Part shown: piece by piece, positions 10,229 through 22,044 of the stretch
Numbering within the stretch: the first letter of the stretch is position 1
How the letters are laid out: each line of letters begins with the position of its first letter
Origin: Pestalotiopsis fici W106-1
Lineage: Eukaryota > Ascomycota > Sordariomycetes > Amphisphaeriales > Sporocadaceae
Reading direction: 5' to 3'
Length of the DNA stretch: 64,000 bases
NCBI RefSeq assembly: GCF_000516985.1
Contig: NW_006917094.1
Location: 930,001-994,000 of the forward strand
The notes under the pieces: model-generated
Database searches by the model: none
What the model was told of the DNA's origin: nothing
What the model saw: only the letters and a program-made list of their open reading frames with translations
Translations under genes and position numbers: made by a program

Positions 10229-13200
10229 ATGCGCAACCCAATCTCTGATACTGGCATATCTATTGTTTATTCACCAGACGAAGGTGATCCGCTTGTTGAG
10301 TAAGTCTCGTATAATCAAGATCGAATCTCCACCATTCAGCCTGGAAGCCAATCTGACAAGATTAGCATCGTAATCGTTCATGGGTTGCAAGGTCATCCGT
10401 TCAAAACCTGGGCCAGTACCAAGATTCCCAAGCAAGCCGATTCGCCAGATCAGTCACTATTAGGAGTTCCAAGGGACTCGGAAAAGGGCAAGAATGTTGT
10501 ACGACGCATGATCTCAAAAGTCTCAAAAAGATCTTCAGCAAATGCTACACCAAGTCCTCATCAAACAGAGCCAGATTTCACAGAGACGTCTACCGACAAA
10601 GGCAAAAACAAGCCCGCCCTGGTCTTCTGGCCAGCAGATCTAGCCCCTAATGAATGTCCGAGATCCCGCATTCTTGTGTATGGTTACGACACGAAAGTCT
10701 CAAAATACATGACTGGTCCAACAAACAAGAATCATGTTTTATCACATGGAAAGGATCTCGTATATGCACTTTGCAGGGAAAGAACACGGGGCCGACCATT
10801 GGTGTTTGTTGCCCACAGCCTTGGCGGGATTGTCGTCAAAGAGGTACGATAAGATCTACAGTCAGTGTTCATGCCTTGGCGACTAATCCTGTCCGTCCAG
10901 GCACTCGCAGCGTCTTCAGTTTCGGGAGATGCCGACATGAAAAATGTCATTGAATCTACTGCAGCAGTCGTTTTCTTGGGTACACCCCACCGAGGTAGTC
11001 CCGATCTCTCAGCCCTTGGGGAATGGGCCAGATCAGTCTTGAGCATCTTCCGTATGGAAACGACATCTGCTATTCTAGACACACTTGGCCTCAAGACTTC
11101 CGATCTGGAGCGTGCTCAGGAATCATTTTCCAGACTTTGGCAGGAGTACGACTTTCGAGTAAAGACTTTTCAAGAAGGCCTCGGCCTGACCGGTATCCAT
11201 CTTGGTGTTCTTGGTAACAAGGTAGTCCCAGACTACTCTTCCTTGCTTGGCGACCAGCGCGAACAGGCTGAATCTATCCAAGCTAATCACATGGAAATGT
11301 GCCGGTTTACTGGACGAAACGATCCGAACTACCGCAAAGTCGCGGGTGAACTTCGCTCGATATATGTGTCCATACAGAGGTTGAAAGAAGGAAAGACTCA
11401 TCAAGATGCAGTGGTATCGCACCGGGTTCTCGCGTCACGCATCAAGCCCCGATCAAGAGGCAGTAATGACCAAAAGACTCGGAGCGCTGCGGAAATCCGG
11501 CTTGATAAGCTCAAGTTCCCTACAATGAACTTGCGATACCGGAGCATACCGAAACCGGCACACAACACATGCTCCTGGCTTTTTGAGCATGAAAATTTTC
11601 AGGATTGGCTCCACGGTCGAAAACTGAGTTCGCACCGTGGCCTTCTCTTGCTTCAGGGGAAGCCGGGGGCAGGCAAATCAGTCTTGATGAAGGAGGTCTA
11701 CCGTCAAATGTCAACGAGTCAAGCTACGAACGACTGTACAACTGCCGCATTCTTTTTCAATGCCCAAGGTCAAAGATTGGAGCATACTCGCCTTGGAATG
11801 CTGAGGTCTCTGCTGTACCAGATACTCCCAAAACATCAAGGACATCTTGATCGCTTCAACAGTATTTGGGAAGACGAGAGTGATGTGCTCGAAGAGGATC
11901 TCAGAGACCTTCTTGAGTCGATATTTTCCAAGCCGTTTGAAAAGAGTGTATTCATCATCATTGATGCTGTAGATGAATGCGACACTTCAGAATTTAGGAG
12001 GGTAGCGTATCTCTGGCGATATCTCACTGGGCAAGCCTACTCCAATGGAGTAAAGCTGAACGTTCTCATGTCTACGAGAGAATTTCCGAATATTCGTCTC
12101 TCTGACTGTCCCGGCATCAGGGTCGACCATCACAATCAACGAGATATTAAACTGTACATAGAACAGAGAACCAAGCTGGCAATGATTCCGGAGCAGAAAC
12201 TTTCGCCCCTGAAAGAATTGATTTTCGAAAGGTCAAACGGGGTGTTTCTTTGGACTGTCCTTACTTTGGATCGGGTGCTTGAGAAATGGGACGAAGGAGA
12301 AGGGTTGCTAGCCTTGACGAGGCACGTGACGCATGTGCCACGCGAAATTGACGCCTTATTCACCGAGATTCTGGAAACGGTCAATATCGAAACAACAGAG
12401 CTGGCCATTCGGTTGTTCCAGTGGGCGTCGCTTATGGTCAAGCCTCTCCGGCTCTATGAATGGCATCACGTTTTGGCATTCAACAGACAGCCGGTACCCA
12501 GTTCATTACACGATTGGCGGGCATCGGAACACTTTACTGAGAGCGACGAGCAACTGGAGAGACAGATTCGGAGCCTATCTAGAGGCTTGCTTGAGGTAAG
12601 GGCTATACCTAGCGTGCAAGATGATGGCTCAGAAAGAATGTCAACTCGCGCAGGAGCTGGCTCTCTGAATCTTTCACACGGGGAGACCAGGGTGGTTGAA
12701 TTCATACACGAGACTGCCCGTGACTTTTTTCTCAAGGGGCAAGGTTTCTGGACTCTCGATTCACGCCTAAAAGGCAATGCAGCAGCAGACGGTCACCTCC
12801 TCATCATGACGAAATGTCTAGACTATCTTGACATTTCTGAGCTGGATTGTCTAGTCGAGGCACGAAACCAACTGTTACAGGTGCAGGTCCAGCAATTGAT
12901 CGAGAAAGATGATACACCGTGGCAAACGTCGCATTCTCCTGGCAGAAAAGTTTCCGATGCTCGCTACAGTCCTCCGGTTGACTGTATGGAGCTAGACAAT
13001 TCAGGAAATGATGGAGAGATGGAGAGTGGCAAGGCAAGTCAAGCTTCTGAATGTGATGCAAGAGCAGTCGCTGTTCACGAGGGGATATGCTCGCCCGAAG
13101 AACGCGGTCCAGAAGAGTCACATTCGGAAGTTGGAAGAATTGAAACCAAAGAACTTAATCTACCCTCACTCGCACCAAGACGCGAGAGTCACGCACCAAA

Positions 13201-14209
13201 CAGATTACAAAGTCATGCCCCCATTTATGAACTGCTCAAAGAAGCATCTACCGCCATTTCGGGAATCGACATTGAGAAGTGGGTTATCACGAGTCAGTTC
13301 GCAACAAATCAAAGCACCCAAAATGAGCCAGAAAGCAACTCCGCGGCCCGTCCCTCGACTCCTGTTTCAACCCGAGTCCTGGAGGACTATCCAGCGCTCC
13401 TCTCGTATGCCACCCAAGAGTTTGTGACGCATGCTAAGTTAGCTCAGTCTGCAGGTGCAGATCCAAGCTCCATCGTTCGTCGCTTGCTGGACCAAGATGG
13501 GAGATCCTGGGCTCGGTGGTTGATCCTCAGAGAAGTAGCAGGTTCGCAAGTCAAGCTACATGAATTTGCCGCCATGAATGGTCTATTTTCATGGGTTGAG
13601 TATATGTGTGGAGTAAGCGAATCTGTACCAAGACCTACAAGCGAGCACTCCTCTACTTCCGCTCCGGACCAGACCCGAGTCGCGATGGACACTGCCCTCG
13701 ACGATATCTTCCAGTACACCCAAGGGCCCACGACAGACAACAAAATTTGGTTTTGCGTATACAAGGGATGCAAGAAGCGATTTACACGAGAGGAAAATAT
13801 CAAATCCCACGTGCAAACTCATCTCAACGATAGGCAGCACCAGTGCCCAGACTGTCAAAAATGCTTTGTGCGTCAGCATGACCTGAAGCGCCATGCCGAG
13901 ATTCATACAGGCGTCAAACCATATCCTTGCGAGTGCGGCACCAGATTCTCCCGCCATGACCTTCTTATTCGCCACCAACAGCGTTGCACCGGCGCTCTTG
14001 AAGATGCCGTGCGCAAGCGCAAGCGGGTGGAAAGCCACCAACCTCAAAAGCAGCGCTCCGCTGCTCAGCGAGGCCGATCAAGTCGGATACCCTTTGATTT
14101 CGATGCTTCTTCCTTTGACTTTTCATCGAATACACAACAAAGACATAATGACGATGCTGTCGCGAGCTTTAGTTCCGCCAGTAGCCACACTGGATCTGTC
14201 ATACTGTAG
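10229..14209 (+). CDS. NLR-like protein: alpha/beta-hydrolase + NACHT NTPase + C-terminal C2H2 zinc fingers
   Basis: Exons 10229-10299, 10366-10843 and 10901-14209 give 1285 aa. The start was chosen because ATG 10229 leads directly into ISIVYSPDEGDPLVDIVIVHGLQGHP, the usual N-terminal entry of fungal hydrolase-NACHT proteins, once the first intron is removed. N-terminal domain (about 15-300): VHGLQGHPFKTW oxyanion region and FVAHSLGGIVVKEAL with nucleophile Ser (DUF676/lipase-like). NACHT domain: Walker A GKPGAGKS at about 436-443 and Walker B FIIIDAVDEC at about 534-543, followed by winged-helix-like sequence. The C-terminal end, where repeats (WD, ankyrin, TPR) are usual, instead has two to three C2H2 fingers (about 1135-1210: C-x4-C-x12-H-x3-H, then CPDCQKCF...H-x3-H, then CECGTRF...H-x4-C) and a basic, possibly nuclear-localising tail (RKRKR). 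By analogy, such proteins act in non-self recognition or regulated cell death. Confidence 0.9.
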
Positions 14210-14841
14210 ATGAAGGTTCCGCTGTCCAATCTACCGCTTCTGAAAAGGAGAACGTGATGACGATGCGTCTTGCGTGTCAGTCACATCTTTCAAATCTGTC
14301 TTCTCTGTTCAAGATGGCGATTCCCTACGAATGGACGCGGAGACAATTGAGTGGACTGCCAGGGGTCTTGCTGTGGGTTACCCGCCGCCTGAAATTTTCT
14401 CACAGCATCCGCACAGGTCATGTTATGATGGGTTTGGTGACAGACATGCGACTCCCTTGACAGGTTTCGCAAGGGCCTGATTCTCAAAGGAGCTAGATGT
14501 TGTTATCAGCTTTTGCATCTGTGCAAAAAGCCAAGGGGTAGGTCGACATTACAATAGTCTATTATTTCTGCGCATCATATAGACGTCCTGTGCATCGTCT
14601 GGTGCCGTGCTTGCCCGATATCCCGCACCATCTATATCGTGAAGATTTGGTCCTTGACGCTTGATTGGCATGGCATGGCATAGCGTTATTCAAATATGGA
14701 CCAACAGATATCAGGATGTTTACAAACAGATGAAAAGTCTTTATGGTACAACTAAGTGCGGTATCTGATACACTCTATGGACCGTGTGGTTTTCCACTCC
14801 TCCCAAACGCAAGCCAATTCTATTAGACATCAACCACCATC
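14210..14841. other. Convergent intergenic region
   Basis: About 630 bp between two convergent genes (NLR-like and MPP beta). It contains a short direct repeat (tggcatggcatggcata near 14669) and an AT-rich stretch around 14530-14580; 3' UTRs of both neighbours are expected here. No gene supported. Confidence 0.35.
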
Positions 14842-16526
14842 TTAGAAGTTCCGGCTCATGTCATTTCTAATTCTTTGGTAGTCGAGGAGACCCTCAATGC
14901 TGCCAACAGCGCTAATGGCAATGTCCTGGTCCCACAGCTTCTTGTTGGCAAACTCCATAACGTCCTTCTCGGTGATGCGGTCAATGGTGCGCTCAATCTC
15001 GCCAGGGCTCATGCGGCGGCCAGTGGTGATGAGCTGACGGCCAATATCCTCGGCAACGGCGGATGTGCTGTCGAGCGAGAGCAGTATCGAGGCCTTGAGC
15101 TGAGCCTTGGCGCGCTCAACCTCGGGCTGGGTTACACTCTGGGAAAGACGGGACCACTCGCGGAGGGTGAAGTGGACAAGATCGTCAAGGGCAGTCAGCT
15201 TGTCGGAAACGAGGTAGATACCCCAGAGACTATAGAGATTAGCAAATTTATCCATGTTGCCCTTTTTATTCAAGCAATAACATACCCGGTGTCGCTGTAG
15301 CTGGTGGAAAAGCTCATGAAGCTGTTGGCCAGGTCGTTCTGGTGAACGAAGCCGCTGAGCTTGCTACCCTGGTGAGGAGCGCTGCCCATGGCCTTGTCGT
15401 AGTTGCCGACAATAGCCTGGGTAACCAGAGCGGTGAAGTAGTCGTCATCGTTCCAGCTAACACCCTCGACGGCAATGGCAATGTGGGCGGCGGGGATGGT
15501 GTCGTCACGAACGCGCAGGTCAGATCCGATGAAGGCGGGCTTCTTCTTGGACAGGAGGTAGGCGGAGTTCTGGGGCGAGGTCATGGGGAGACCAGAGAAG
15601 TGCTTCTCGGCAAGGTCGACGAGCTGCTCGTGGGGGATACCACCGGCACCAACGAGAACCATACGGTCAGCAGTGTAGTTGGTCTTGATGTAGTTGGTGA
15701 GCTCGGTGCGGGTAATGTCGCGGATGTTCTCCTTGGGGCCGAGGATGGTGCGGCCCAGGGGCTGGTGCTGGTAGGCGGTGGCGTGGAGGTGGTCGAAGAC
15801 AACCTCGTCGAGCTGCTTCTCAACCTCCTCGGACTCGCGCAGGATGACATCGCGTTCCCGCTCAATGGCCGAGGGCTCGAGCTTGGAGTTCTGGAGGATA
15901 TCGGCAAGGATGTCGACGGACTGAGGGACATCGGCGTTGAATGCCCTGGAGAAGTAGACAGTGTTCTCGCGCTACGCGTGTGTTAGTGAGGAAACGAATT
16001 CGTGGTCGAGGAATGGCAGTTCGATTTATCACGCACCGAAGTGTATGCGTTGAGGTGTCCACCCATGTTCTCAATCTCGAGCTCCAATTGCTGCTGCGTC
16101 CTCTTGGCCGTGCCCTAGTAAATGTATCAGTCTGATTGCTCGGTGTTTGCGGAACGTCGCTGCGGGTTGTACCTTGAAGGCAAGGTGCTCTAGGAAGTGT
16201 GCAGTGCCGTTGGTCTCGTTGGTCTCGGATCTCGAACCGGAGTCGATCCATACACCCACGGTCGAGGTCTGGGCCCATGGCGAGTACTCGGTAGCGACCT
16301 AGAGGTCAATGTGGTCAGAAACAGTGATTATCGAAGGGCGGCGAGGCCAATTGGTCGGGAGGCGGCTCACGGTCAGGCCATTCTTCAATGTTGTGGTCTG
16401 GGTCTTTGCGCCGGCAGGCGACGAGACGGGAGTAGCGAAGCCTCGCTTCAGGGAGCTCAAGGCAGGGGCAGCAGTTCGGCTGCGGATGCCCTGAGCGAGG
16501 TTCAGAGCGAGTCTCCTTGAAGCCAT
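14842..16526 (-). CDS. Mitochondrial processing peptidase beta subunit
   Basis: Five exons on the minus strand (16526-16371, 16298-16173, 16114-16037, 15971-15286, 15229-14842) give 477 aa, the usual length of the MPP beta subunit. The N-terminus is an Arg/Ala/Ser-rich amphipathic mitochondrial presequence ([17 protein letters not shown]). The inverted zinc-binding motif HFLEH is at about residues 86-90, with the downstream EREV/ILRE..E glutamates in exon 4, so this is the catalytic beta subunit and not the alpha or a core protein lacking the motif. It cleaves presequences from imported matrix precursors as a heterodimer with MPP alpha. All four introns have GT/AG ends and the junction frames agree. 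Housekeeping gene, high confidence. Confidence 0.95.
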
Positions 16527-17272
16527 CGCGACGGTGGGATGGGCGGTGGATGGGGCGTGAGATGAGTGGTTTGATGGGAGGTTCGTCACGATCTCGGCTT
16601 TTTTGGCTCTCAGCACGGCAGCAGAAAGCTTGCAGGCGAATTGGTGTCAGTGCACTGATCAAATTTGTGATGGCCTAAAAAACGAGGCCGCTGCCGCAAT
16701 AAGCTGGTCTTGCCGCAAGCCAATTGGCCGGAATTGAAAATCTGCTCGGATGACGCCGGGCTGGAGTCTGGGTCGGCTTTTCGACTGGCACTAAAAAAGC
16801 TGTGGCTGATTGTTGTGGCTGGTGAGAATCCACTACATTAGCTTACCCAGTCTAGGTCGGCGGAAGTTGAAGAAAACATGCCGATGCAGAAGAGACGCGA
16901 ATGAGACACATGAGAACAGAGCTCGAACCACAATTTCCTGCACATGGGACGTCATACAAGACCTCCATTGTGATTGGTGGTGAAACAGCTGTAAGTGCAG
17001 CTCGGGAAGCAATGTCTCTCACCCCCGATTCGAGCAAAGCGCTGCTCCAGTGTCGGCTAGGTACGTATGTATGCGCTGTAAGCTCAATCATTCATCAGCT
17101 TGTCAGGTTGCAATTAACATTAGGTTCTGCGCCGCTCACGCGTATTTGTATGGGGGAGTTTGAACTATGCACAGGATGAAACTTGAAATGAATTGAATCG
17201 TTCCTTATCCTTATTCTTCCCAAACTTGAGCACATACCGAGGCGTGATTGATTAGATTCAATATTTGCAATC
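16527..17272. other. Divergent promoter between MPP beta and GH36 genes
   Basis: About 750 bp separates the two start codons. It has alternating GC-rich and AT-rich patches and a palindromic CCAATTGG about 200 bp upstream of the peptidase gene. The open frame at 16901-17179 has no motif and is not called. Confidence 0.45.
16720..16727. promoter_or_regulatory. Candidate CCAAT box (ccaattgg)
   Basis: Palindromic ccaattgg about 195 bp upstream of the MPP beta ATG. The fungal HAP complex binds CCAAT and controls many mitochondrial genes, so the position is plausible, but a single short motif is weak evidence. Confidence 0.25.
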
Positions 17273-20189
17273 ATGAGTGACGAAGATTACGATTTCGAAA
17301 AGGAGTTCCAGGCCGTCTTCATTCCGAAGCAGAAACCCCCACCTGAACCAAACACCGTCACCGACGATATGGGCGCCACCGTTTCGAGCTATCCACCACT
17401 GGGACAAGTGACGCAGCTCAGAAAGGGAAACGTCAAGTTCGTTGTTGTCATAGACGTGGACGAAGCCGATGTCAATGAACCCTGGGAAGCTGCTGTCTGG
17501 CACAATGCGGGAACTGGCGAATGGACCGAGACCGCCCTCTCTCGTGTCAATGATGGACCAACCCCAACCTCATTGCAAAGTGAACAGTCCAAGAAAACTC
17601 GACTGTACTTTGACTCGAACCTATCTGTATCGACATCACTGGCATTTACCATCAAATTTCGCAACACTGCAGATAAGCCTTGGCGGTGGGTCAAGGACGA
17701 GCAGAGCATCGGTGATGGTACCATAGTCATCAACCCGGAGGCTTCATCTGCTCAAGGTCCCGCCGACTTTTCTGCCGTCATCAAGGATCTCAACCCAGAT
17801 CTAAAGGTCTCGAGCCTCGTAAGCCAGTGTCCAGGTACTGAGCTTTGGTCCATCAAGGCGCCCATCGCCGCCGCAGATGGGGACGCCTCGGCCTATACCG
17901 ACTTTAGAATAGGTGTACCATGGGGAGGATACCTTGGGTAAGTTATATCTTGAGGCCGCTTTACGCTCCGATCATCAAGTAACTCAAGGCCACGTCCAGA
18001 TGGTTTGCACTCGTCCGTATTTGGACTCCCTGGCTCGCCCCTCGACATGGCAAGGCAGACTTTAGTCTTGACCAGGACGCTATTATGGTTGCCTTTCTCA
18101 GTCCTACTGGTCGTCATTTGGTGCTTCTGGCTGTGAGCGGGATTGATTGTGTCAATGCTGTATTTCAGCATACAGAATCCGGACAGCCCCAGCTACATGT
18201 AAGTATGCTATTGCCACTTCAGAGGTGTCGTGCTGACAACGACAAGCTTCGCAATGATGGCGAAGCCGCAACCTCGGGCTTGGTACTTGCGGCTACTGGC
18301 AACAATTTCGAAAGTGCTCTTGCTGCTGTCATGTACCAATCGAGGAGTGTGGTTCAAGCAGCCAAGACAGCTAGTCACGAGATGGAGACTGAGCTCCAGG
18401 CCCTTCGAGACGGCGTCAAACCTGAATGGATGGAGAACTGGTATGATGGGTTGGGCTACTGTATGTTGAGTGAACCTCCCCTGGCAATGCTTTTCACTAA
18501 TAGCACTGTAGGCACATGGAACGCTCTCGGCCAGGACTTGACAGACGAGAAGGTGTTCAATGCTGTTGATAAACTAGCAGAAAACAACATCAATGTTACG
18601 AGCCTCATCATTGATGATAATTGGCAAGACATTGATTACACCCATGAGAGTCAGTTTCAGCGTGGATGGAAGAGTTTTGAAGCGGATCCCAAGACGTTCC
18701 CGAAAGGTCTCAAGGAGACAGTCACGCAGATCCGGTCAAAGCATCCCAACATTCAACACATTGCCGTGTGGCACGCACTGCTTGGTTATTGGGGCGGTAT
18801 CCACCCTGGAAGCAAACTGGACCAGACTTACAAGACTGTACTGGTCGACAGACAAGACGCAAAGAGGCGCAACTTGCCGTTGGGAGGCCCCATGACTGTG
18901 GTCACTCAAGAGGATGTCGGCAAGTTTTACGATGACTTTTATCGTTTTCTCGCCGATTGTGGCATCGACGGCGTCAAAACCGATGCTCAGTTCATGATTG
19001 ATACAATAGAATCGGCAAAGTATCGCCGCGAGTTGACGAATCCATACCTGGATGCTTGGATGATCTCGTCTCTCCGTTACTTTAGTATCAAGGCAATCTC
19101 CTGCATGTCTCAAACACCACACATCCTCTTCTATTCGCAGCTACCACGAAACAGACCTGCCGTGCTGGTACGAAACTCGGACGATTTCTTTCCAGCAATC
19201 CCCAAATCGCACCCGTGGCATATCTGGACCAATGCCCACAATAGCTTGCTCACTCAGCATCTCAACATACTTCCTGACTGGGATATGTTCCAAACAATCC
19301 ATGACTACTCGGGATTCCATGCTGCCGCTCGTTGCGTCAGTGGTGGACCCATATACATCACCGACACACCGGGAGAACACAATTTGGATCTCATCAACCA
19401 GATGACTGGACCTACACCTCGTGGGAAGACTGTCATTTTCCGTCCAAGTGTTCTTGGTCGTGCCCTTGATCAATACGTTGGTTATGACGATGACGCGATT
19501 CTCAAAGTTGGTTGCTACCATGGCCGAGCTGTGACTGGTACACCTATGCTGGGTGTGTTCAATATCTCGGCGCGACCCCTGACGGAACTCATCCCGCTAT
19601 CGCGCTTCTTTGGAGTGATTCCTTCCATGAATTACATTGTGCGGGCCCACAGCAGTGGTATTGTCTCACCTGTCATGAAGCCAGATTCAGTTCGCGCACT
19701 CCTGCCCGTCTCACTTGAGGTCAGAGGCTACGATATTTTCACTGCATTTCCCCTCACGCAGTTCGATAGCGATAGCCTCGGTAGTGTATATACAGCGAAT
19801 CTCGGACTTGTGGGTAAAATGACTGGCGCTGCTGCCATAACCACCAGTGAGTATGAGTGGCTGCACGATGGCCGTGTGTTCCTCGACACGAGAGTCAAGG
19901 CGCTTGGTGTACTAGGTAAGTACTTGAAGAAGCGGTAACATTACCTGGTGATTAGTGTACTAATGGTGTCATAGGGGTCTACATATCAGTACTTCCCAAA
20001 TTGACCATTGAAGGAGACTTTATGGTAACCATACAAGGTCAAGCTGTCCCACCTCATACGGTTTCGGTGGACAAGGTAGATCAGCATGTCGTTCGCATCG
20101 ATATAGAGACAGCATGGAAAGAGATGGATCTCAAGGCAGGGTGGAGCAATGAGGTGGAAGTCAAGGTCTACTTTGCCATTGATCACTGA
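17273..20189 (+). CDS. GH36 raffinose-synthase / seed-imbibition-type alpha-galactosidase
   Basis: Exons 17273-17937, 18000-18198, 18247-18460, 18512-19915 and 19975-20189 give 898 aa. After a fungal N-terminal beta-rich part (PWEAAVWHNAG, W..VKDEQS), the protein has the raffinose synthase/Sip1 core: MENWYDGLGYCTWNAL, SLIIDDNWQD, HIAVWHALLGYWGG, then DGVKTDAQ, whose Asp (about residue 516) matches the GH36 nucleophile K-x-D position, and later DWDMFQT and GGPIYITD. The third intron falls inside GYC|TWN and splicing restores the motif. Family members hydrolyse or transfer alpha-galactosyl groups; whether this one acts on raffinose-type sugars or another alpha-galactoside cannot be read from sequence. 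No signal peptide, so probably intracellular. The 48-nt second intron is a multiple of three and reads through without a stop, so it could be missed by gene callers. Confidence 0.92.
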
Positions 20190-20469
20190 CCTTGTCCGCA
20201 TTCCAATGTACAAGCGTTGAGCAACTGGCCGAAAGAAGACGGAATACAAAAAGAAGACCGAGAATAAAGTATTTGTCGATTACCAAGCACTTTCCTATTC
20301 CGTTCAGATCGCAAAGCCTCTTTGGGTTTAGTGACCAATGCCTAAACCCTCTACCCCGCTACTTAAAGTATTCGTGCTCGAAGAAATCCAATGACGCCCC
20401 AGCTCTGCCAGAGGTCCCGCTCATCGTTCTCACATCGCAGTACACACTACAACGGAGGATACAATCGTT

Positions 20470-21676
20470 ATGTCTGCGAAAATCTTCCTGTAAGCATCCA
20501 CAACTTCATTTTTGAATGTCACACTGACCCAGAAATAGAACCGGCGTGACAGGTGAACTCACAACCACGTTGAAGCCTTGGAAGATGAGCAATCAACTAA
20601 GACTGGTATAGGTTTTGTGGGAGGAGAAGCTTTCTATCAGCTTTATTCCAAACACCCAGACTTTGAGTACACGCTTTTGCTGCGAAACGAGGAAAGAGGC
20701 AAATTGTTTCTTGAAAAGTACCCGCCAAAGGACAATGTCCATTTGGTTTACGGTAGTCTGGACTCGAAGGATATCATTGAGAAGGCAGCAGCAGACGCGG
20801 ACGTCGTAGTCCGTAAGTATTTTGTTGCTTAGTGCCTGATATCGCCAGAATTTTACCATTCATCTTCATACAGATACGGCAGACTCTGCAGATGATGAAC
20901 CATCTGCCCGAGCCATCGCAAAAGGCCTGGCTAGTAGTCATACGGCAGAAAAGCCCGGATACTGGATTCACGTGTCGGGCACGATGCTCATCGCCGGCCT
21001 AGACAAGTCTGAAGACGAGAAATTCCGTAGGGACACTTTGCACGATATAGACGACGTCGTCCTCATTACCGACGAGCTACCAGACAAGTGTCCTCACCGT
21101 CCAATCGATAAGCTGGTCCTCAATACCAATGGAACCTCTTCAGGAGCCATCAAGACCCTCATCATCTGCCCGCCGACCATATACGGCCAAGGACGCGGAC
21201 CCGTCAACCAGGGCAGTATGCAGGTTCCAGGCATGACGCGATTCACGCTCACCCACGGCTACGCGCCCATTCTGCCCCCAGGCACCGCCGAATGGGACCA
21301 CGTGCACGTCAGCGATCTTGGAGCCGCCCTCACATTGGCCGTCGAGGCAGCGACGGACTCATCGAAACGCGACAACCCAGAGATCTTTGGACCGCACGCG
21401 TATTATTTCCTCGAGAGCGGCGCACACGTCTGGTCCGACATCGCCAAATTCATAGCAGCCGAGGCCGAGAAGAAGGGTCTCCTGACGGACGAGACCCGGC
21501 CGCACGTCCGCGAGGTGACGGAAAAGGAGGTCGGTCATCCCAGCTGGGAGTTGCACTCGCACGGTATCGCGGCGCGGGCGAGAAAATATCTTGGTTGGGA
21601 ACCCCGGGGTAAGAGTCTACTGGAGACCATCCCCGAGACTTTGGATATTGAGGCGGCCAAGTTGAAAAATAACTGA
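20470..21676 (+). CDS. NAD(P)-dependent epimerase/atypical short-chain dehydrogenase
   Basis: Four exons (20470-20489, 20539-20552, 20612-20812, 20874-21676) give 345 aa. The second exon is only 14 nt and supplies the middle of the dinucleotide-binding motif: splicing gives TGVTGFVGG at residues 8-16. The chain continues with DVVVHTADSADD and WIHVSGTML, then HRPIDK where classical SDRs have the catalytic YxxxK. The absence of that Tyr suggests an atypical, NmrA- or regulator-like extended SDR, though ICPPTIYG and the EWDHVHVSDLG segment follow normal epimerase layout. Substrate unknown. It has no obvious operon-like partner. The reductase at 22045-23112 is convergent and only distantly related. 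Confidence 0.85.
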
Positions 21677-22044
21677 TGCTTGCTGGTTGTGTCTATGCTA
21701 GTAGGCCGTCCCGTGCCTAGTTACATAGACTTGAAGATGCCCAAAGAGGCTGAATACGAGTCATCATGGACTTCTTTGTCACAGTGGCGATAGACCTACC
21801 AACAGTCTCGGCTAGGCAGTTGGGTTAGAGCTTGTCTCTCATACTATCTTATATGCAAGGGGATAATCATGGATCAGCTGATGAATCATTTGCAAGACGC
21901 GCCGCTGGTTCACAGTCGGGCGTTGGGGCGTGCACCTGTGTTATCGCATACAATCGGTGGTTGCGACAAAACTCTATGCTAAAATCAAGGAAGAGTCTCA
22001 TTCTATCCGAGGATGCTAGTACTTAGCAGTGACTCCATTTGCCT
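21677..22044. other. Convergent intergenic region
   Basis: About 370 bp between the epimerase stop and the stop of the convergent reductase gene; 3' UTR sequence only as far as I can see. Confidence 0.4.

Noticed and set aside
10050..10373. Plus-strand open frame overlapping the start of the NLR-like gene
   Set aside because: Its frame differs from the one that joins smoothly through the first intron into the hydrolase domain.
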